DNA of 14,347 bases from DATEMK01 sp035275625 (GTDB lineage: Bacteria > Bacteroidota > Bacteroidia > AKYH767-A > OLB10): the NCBI GenBank assembly GCA_035275625.1, contig DATEMK010000581.1, positions 1-14,347 on the forward strand, read 5' to 3'. Shown here in pieces: positions 13,901 to 14,347 of this stretch. A program made the position numbers and the translations under genes. The notes below the pieces were generated by a model. The model ran no database searches. It saw nothing but the letters and a program-made list of their open reading frames with translations, and was not told the origin of the DNA. The first letter of the stretch is position 1, and each line of letters opens with the position of its first letter.

Positions 13901-14102
13901 GGCTTTTGTTATAATGATTTTAAGAGTTCAAATATATTACTTATTAAAATTCTTTCCTGCGAAGAGTAAAATTTTGTTGTCAGAATACAGTAATTTCTTT
14001 ATTCAGTTGAAGAAAGAAATGGATTTGTGTGTAAAATATTATTCTGAAAATTTAAGAATCCCAAAATTGAACTCAACGATGGCAAAAGAAAAACATGCTT
14101 AA
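13899..14102 (+). CDS. Doubtful 67-residue ORF divergent from the cupredoxin gene
   Basis: An open frame starts with an ATG at 13899-13901 that overlaps the cupredoxin start codon and ends at the TAA 14100-14102. The product would start MAFVIMILRVQIYYLLKFF (hydrophobic) and continue with a basic, lysine-rich tail. I recognise no family. It is the only plus-strand frame between 12775 and the strong plus-strand terminator at 14205-14232, which is the sole reason to list it. The frame has no clear promoter, crosses the cupredoxin promoter and contains the hairpin at 13993-14020. It is more likely to be non-coding. Confidence 0.15.
   Translation: MAFVIMILRVQIYYLLKFFPAKSKILLSEYSNFFIQLKKEMDLCVKYYSENLRIPKLNSTMAKEKHA
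13929..13936 (-). promoter_or_regulatory. Candidate -7 element of the cupredoxin-lipoprotein unit
   Basis: The minus strand reads TATATTTG, a perfect TAnnTTTG match, placing the transcription start about 25 nt before the cupredoxin ATG. No TTTG or TTG is found about 19 nt upstream (that position reads CAGG), so the promoter may be weak or need an activator. Confidence 0.5.
13980..14047 (+). other. Nested hairpin in the region before the orphan terminator
   Basis: An inner hairpin has perfect 8-bp arms ATTTCTTT (13993-14000) and AAAGAAAT (14013-14020), one mismatch, then 3 more pairs (TTC/GAA) around an AGTT loop. It is enclosed by an outer 8-bp stem, 13980-13987 with 14040-14047 (TCAGAATA/TATTCTGA). 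The base composition is AT-rich, so the outer stem could be chance. The inner one is less likely to be. Confidence 0.4.
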
Positions 14103-14204
14103 AAGAATAGCCCATTCAGAAATAATAAAATCTGCCGCGTTTTTAACCCCGCAAAATCCATTGTTTTTCTAACCGCTTAATTTTCAGTGAGAAAATTTTT
14201 TTGC

Positions 14205-14232
14205 ATATCAAGGGAAACCTTGATATTTTTTA
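14205..14232 (+). terminator. Strong intrinsic terminator on the plus strand
   Basis: ATATCAAGG (14205-14213) pairs perfectly with CCTTGATAT (14218-14226) around a GAAA tetraloop, and TTTTTAATTTTT follows at once. On the minus strand the stem is not followed by a T-run, so the element is directional. No plus-strand gene with good support ends before it in this window. Confidence 0.8.
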
Positions 14233-14347
14233 ATTTTTATCATAATATATTTAACCCCTTAAATTTCAAGAGTAATTGCTGATAGTTAATGATTTTTTAA
14301 AAAACTTTTTGGGATAAAATTGTAATAAAAAATTTAAGGACCTGGAA

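Larger units (their letters stand above)
13901..14347. other. 447-bp region without a convincing gene at the right edge
   Basis: AT-rich sequence upstream of the cupredoxin gene. It holds the cupredoxin -7 element (13929-13936), a nested hairpin (13980-14047), three related TAACCSC-type motifs (14144-14150, 14170-14186 and 14252-14268) and a strong plus-strand terminator (14205-14232). The 67-residue ORF at 13899-14102 is the only frame of note and I do not trust it. Nothing is recognisable from 14270 to the edge. Confidence 0.6.

Noticed and set aside
1..14347. CRISPR arrays, insertion sequences, tRNA or rRNA genes, and riboswitches
   Set aside because: No spaced direct repeats of CRISPR size, no transposase motif or long terminal inverted repeats, and no tRNA-like or known riboswitch core was seen on either strand.

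Overview
The window reads as a chromosomal segment of an AT-rich member of the Bacteroidota. Four kinds of evidence agree. Several gene starts are preceded by matches to the Bacteroidetes promoter (TTTG or TTG, about 19 nt, TAnnTTTG) and show no obvious Shine-Dalgarno sequence. There is a type IX secretion system (T9SS) plug protein. A secreted protein carries a T9SS C-terminal sorting domain. There is a TamL-type lipoprotein of the Omp85 family. The gene families look like core chromosomal ones; I see no transposase, phage gene, tRNA, rRNA or CRISPR array.

Layout. Bases 1-4111 (minus strand, transcribed right to left) hold tamL-like omp85, a class I (archaeal-type) fructose-bisphosphate aldolase and accD, which runs off the left edge. 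A divergent promoter at 4130-4160 drives a plus-strand pair: a SpoU/TrmH RNA 2'-O-methyltransferase (4202-4945) and, 18 bp later, a DUF6056-like polytopic membrane protein (4964-6376). A hairpin at 6381-6409 separates this pair from a second minus-strand block (11436 to 6443): a secreted VWA protein, an ABC-F ATPase, the T9SS plug protein and ApaG. ApaG has its own promoter. A lone plus-strand acyltransferase (11677-12774) faces a two-gene minus-strand unit (13900 to 12839). That unit encodes a T9SS-exported plastocyanin-like cupredoxin and a small lipoprotein with a CX4CH cytochrome-like motif. The last 447 bases hold the promoter of this unit and a strong plus-strand intrinsic terminator that has no obvious gene in front of it.

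How the genes fit together. Much of the content concerns the envelope: TamL (outer-membrane assembly), the plug protein (T9SS translocon gating), a T9SS cargo (the cupredoxin), a surface-glycan-type acyltransferase and a putative GT-C-like membrane protein. The remainder is housekeeping: AccD (fatty acid synthesis), aldolase (glycolysis/gluconeogenesis), an RNA methyltransferase, an ABC-F ribosome-associated ATPase and ApaG.

Most notable observations: (1) the cupredoxin and CX4CH-lipoprotein pair, which could be an extracellular redox module; (2) tandem 7- or 8-bp repeats in four separate gaps between codirectional genes; (3) an orphan terminator plus a nested hairpin at 13980-14232, which could be an undescribed small RNA; (4) a class I aldolase located directly before accD.
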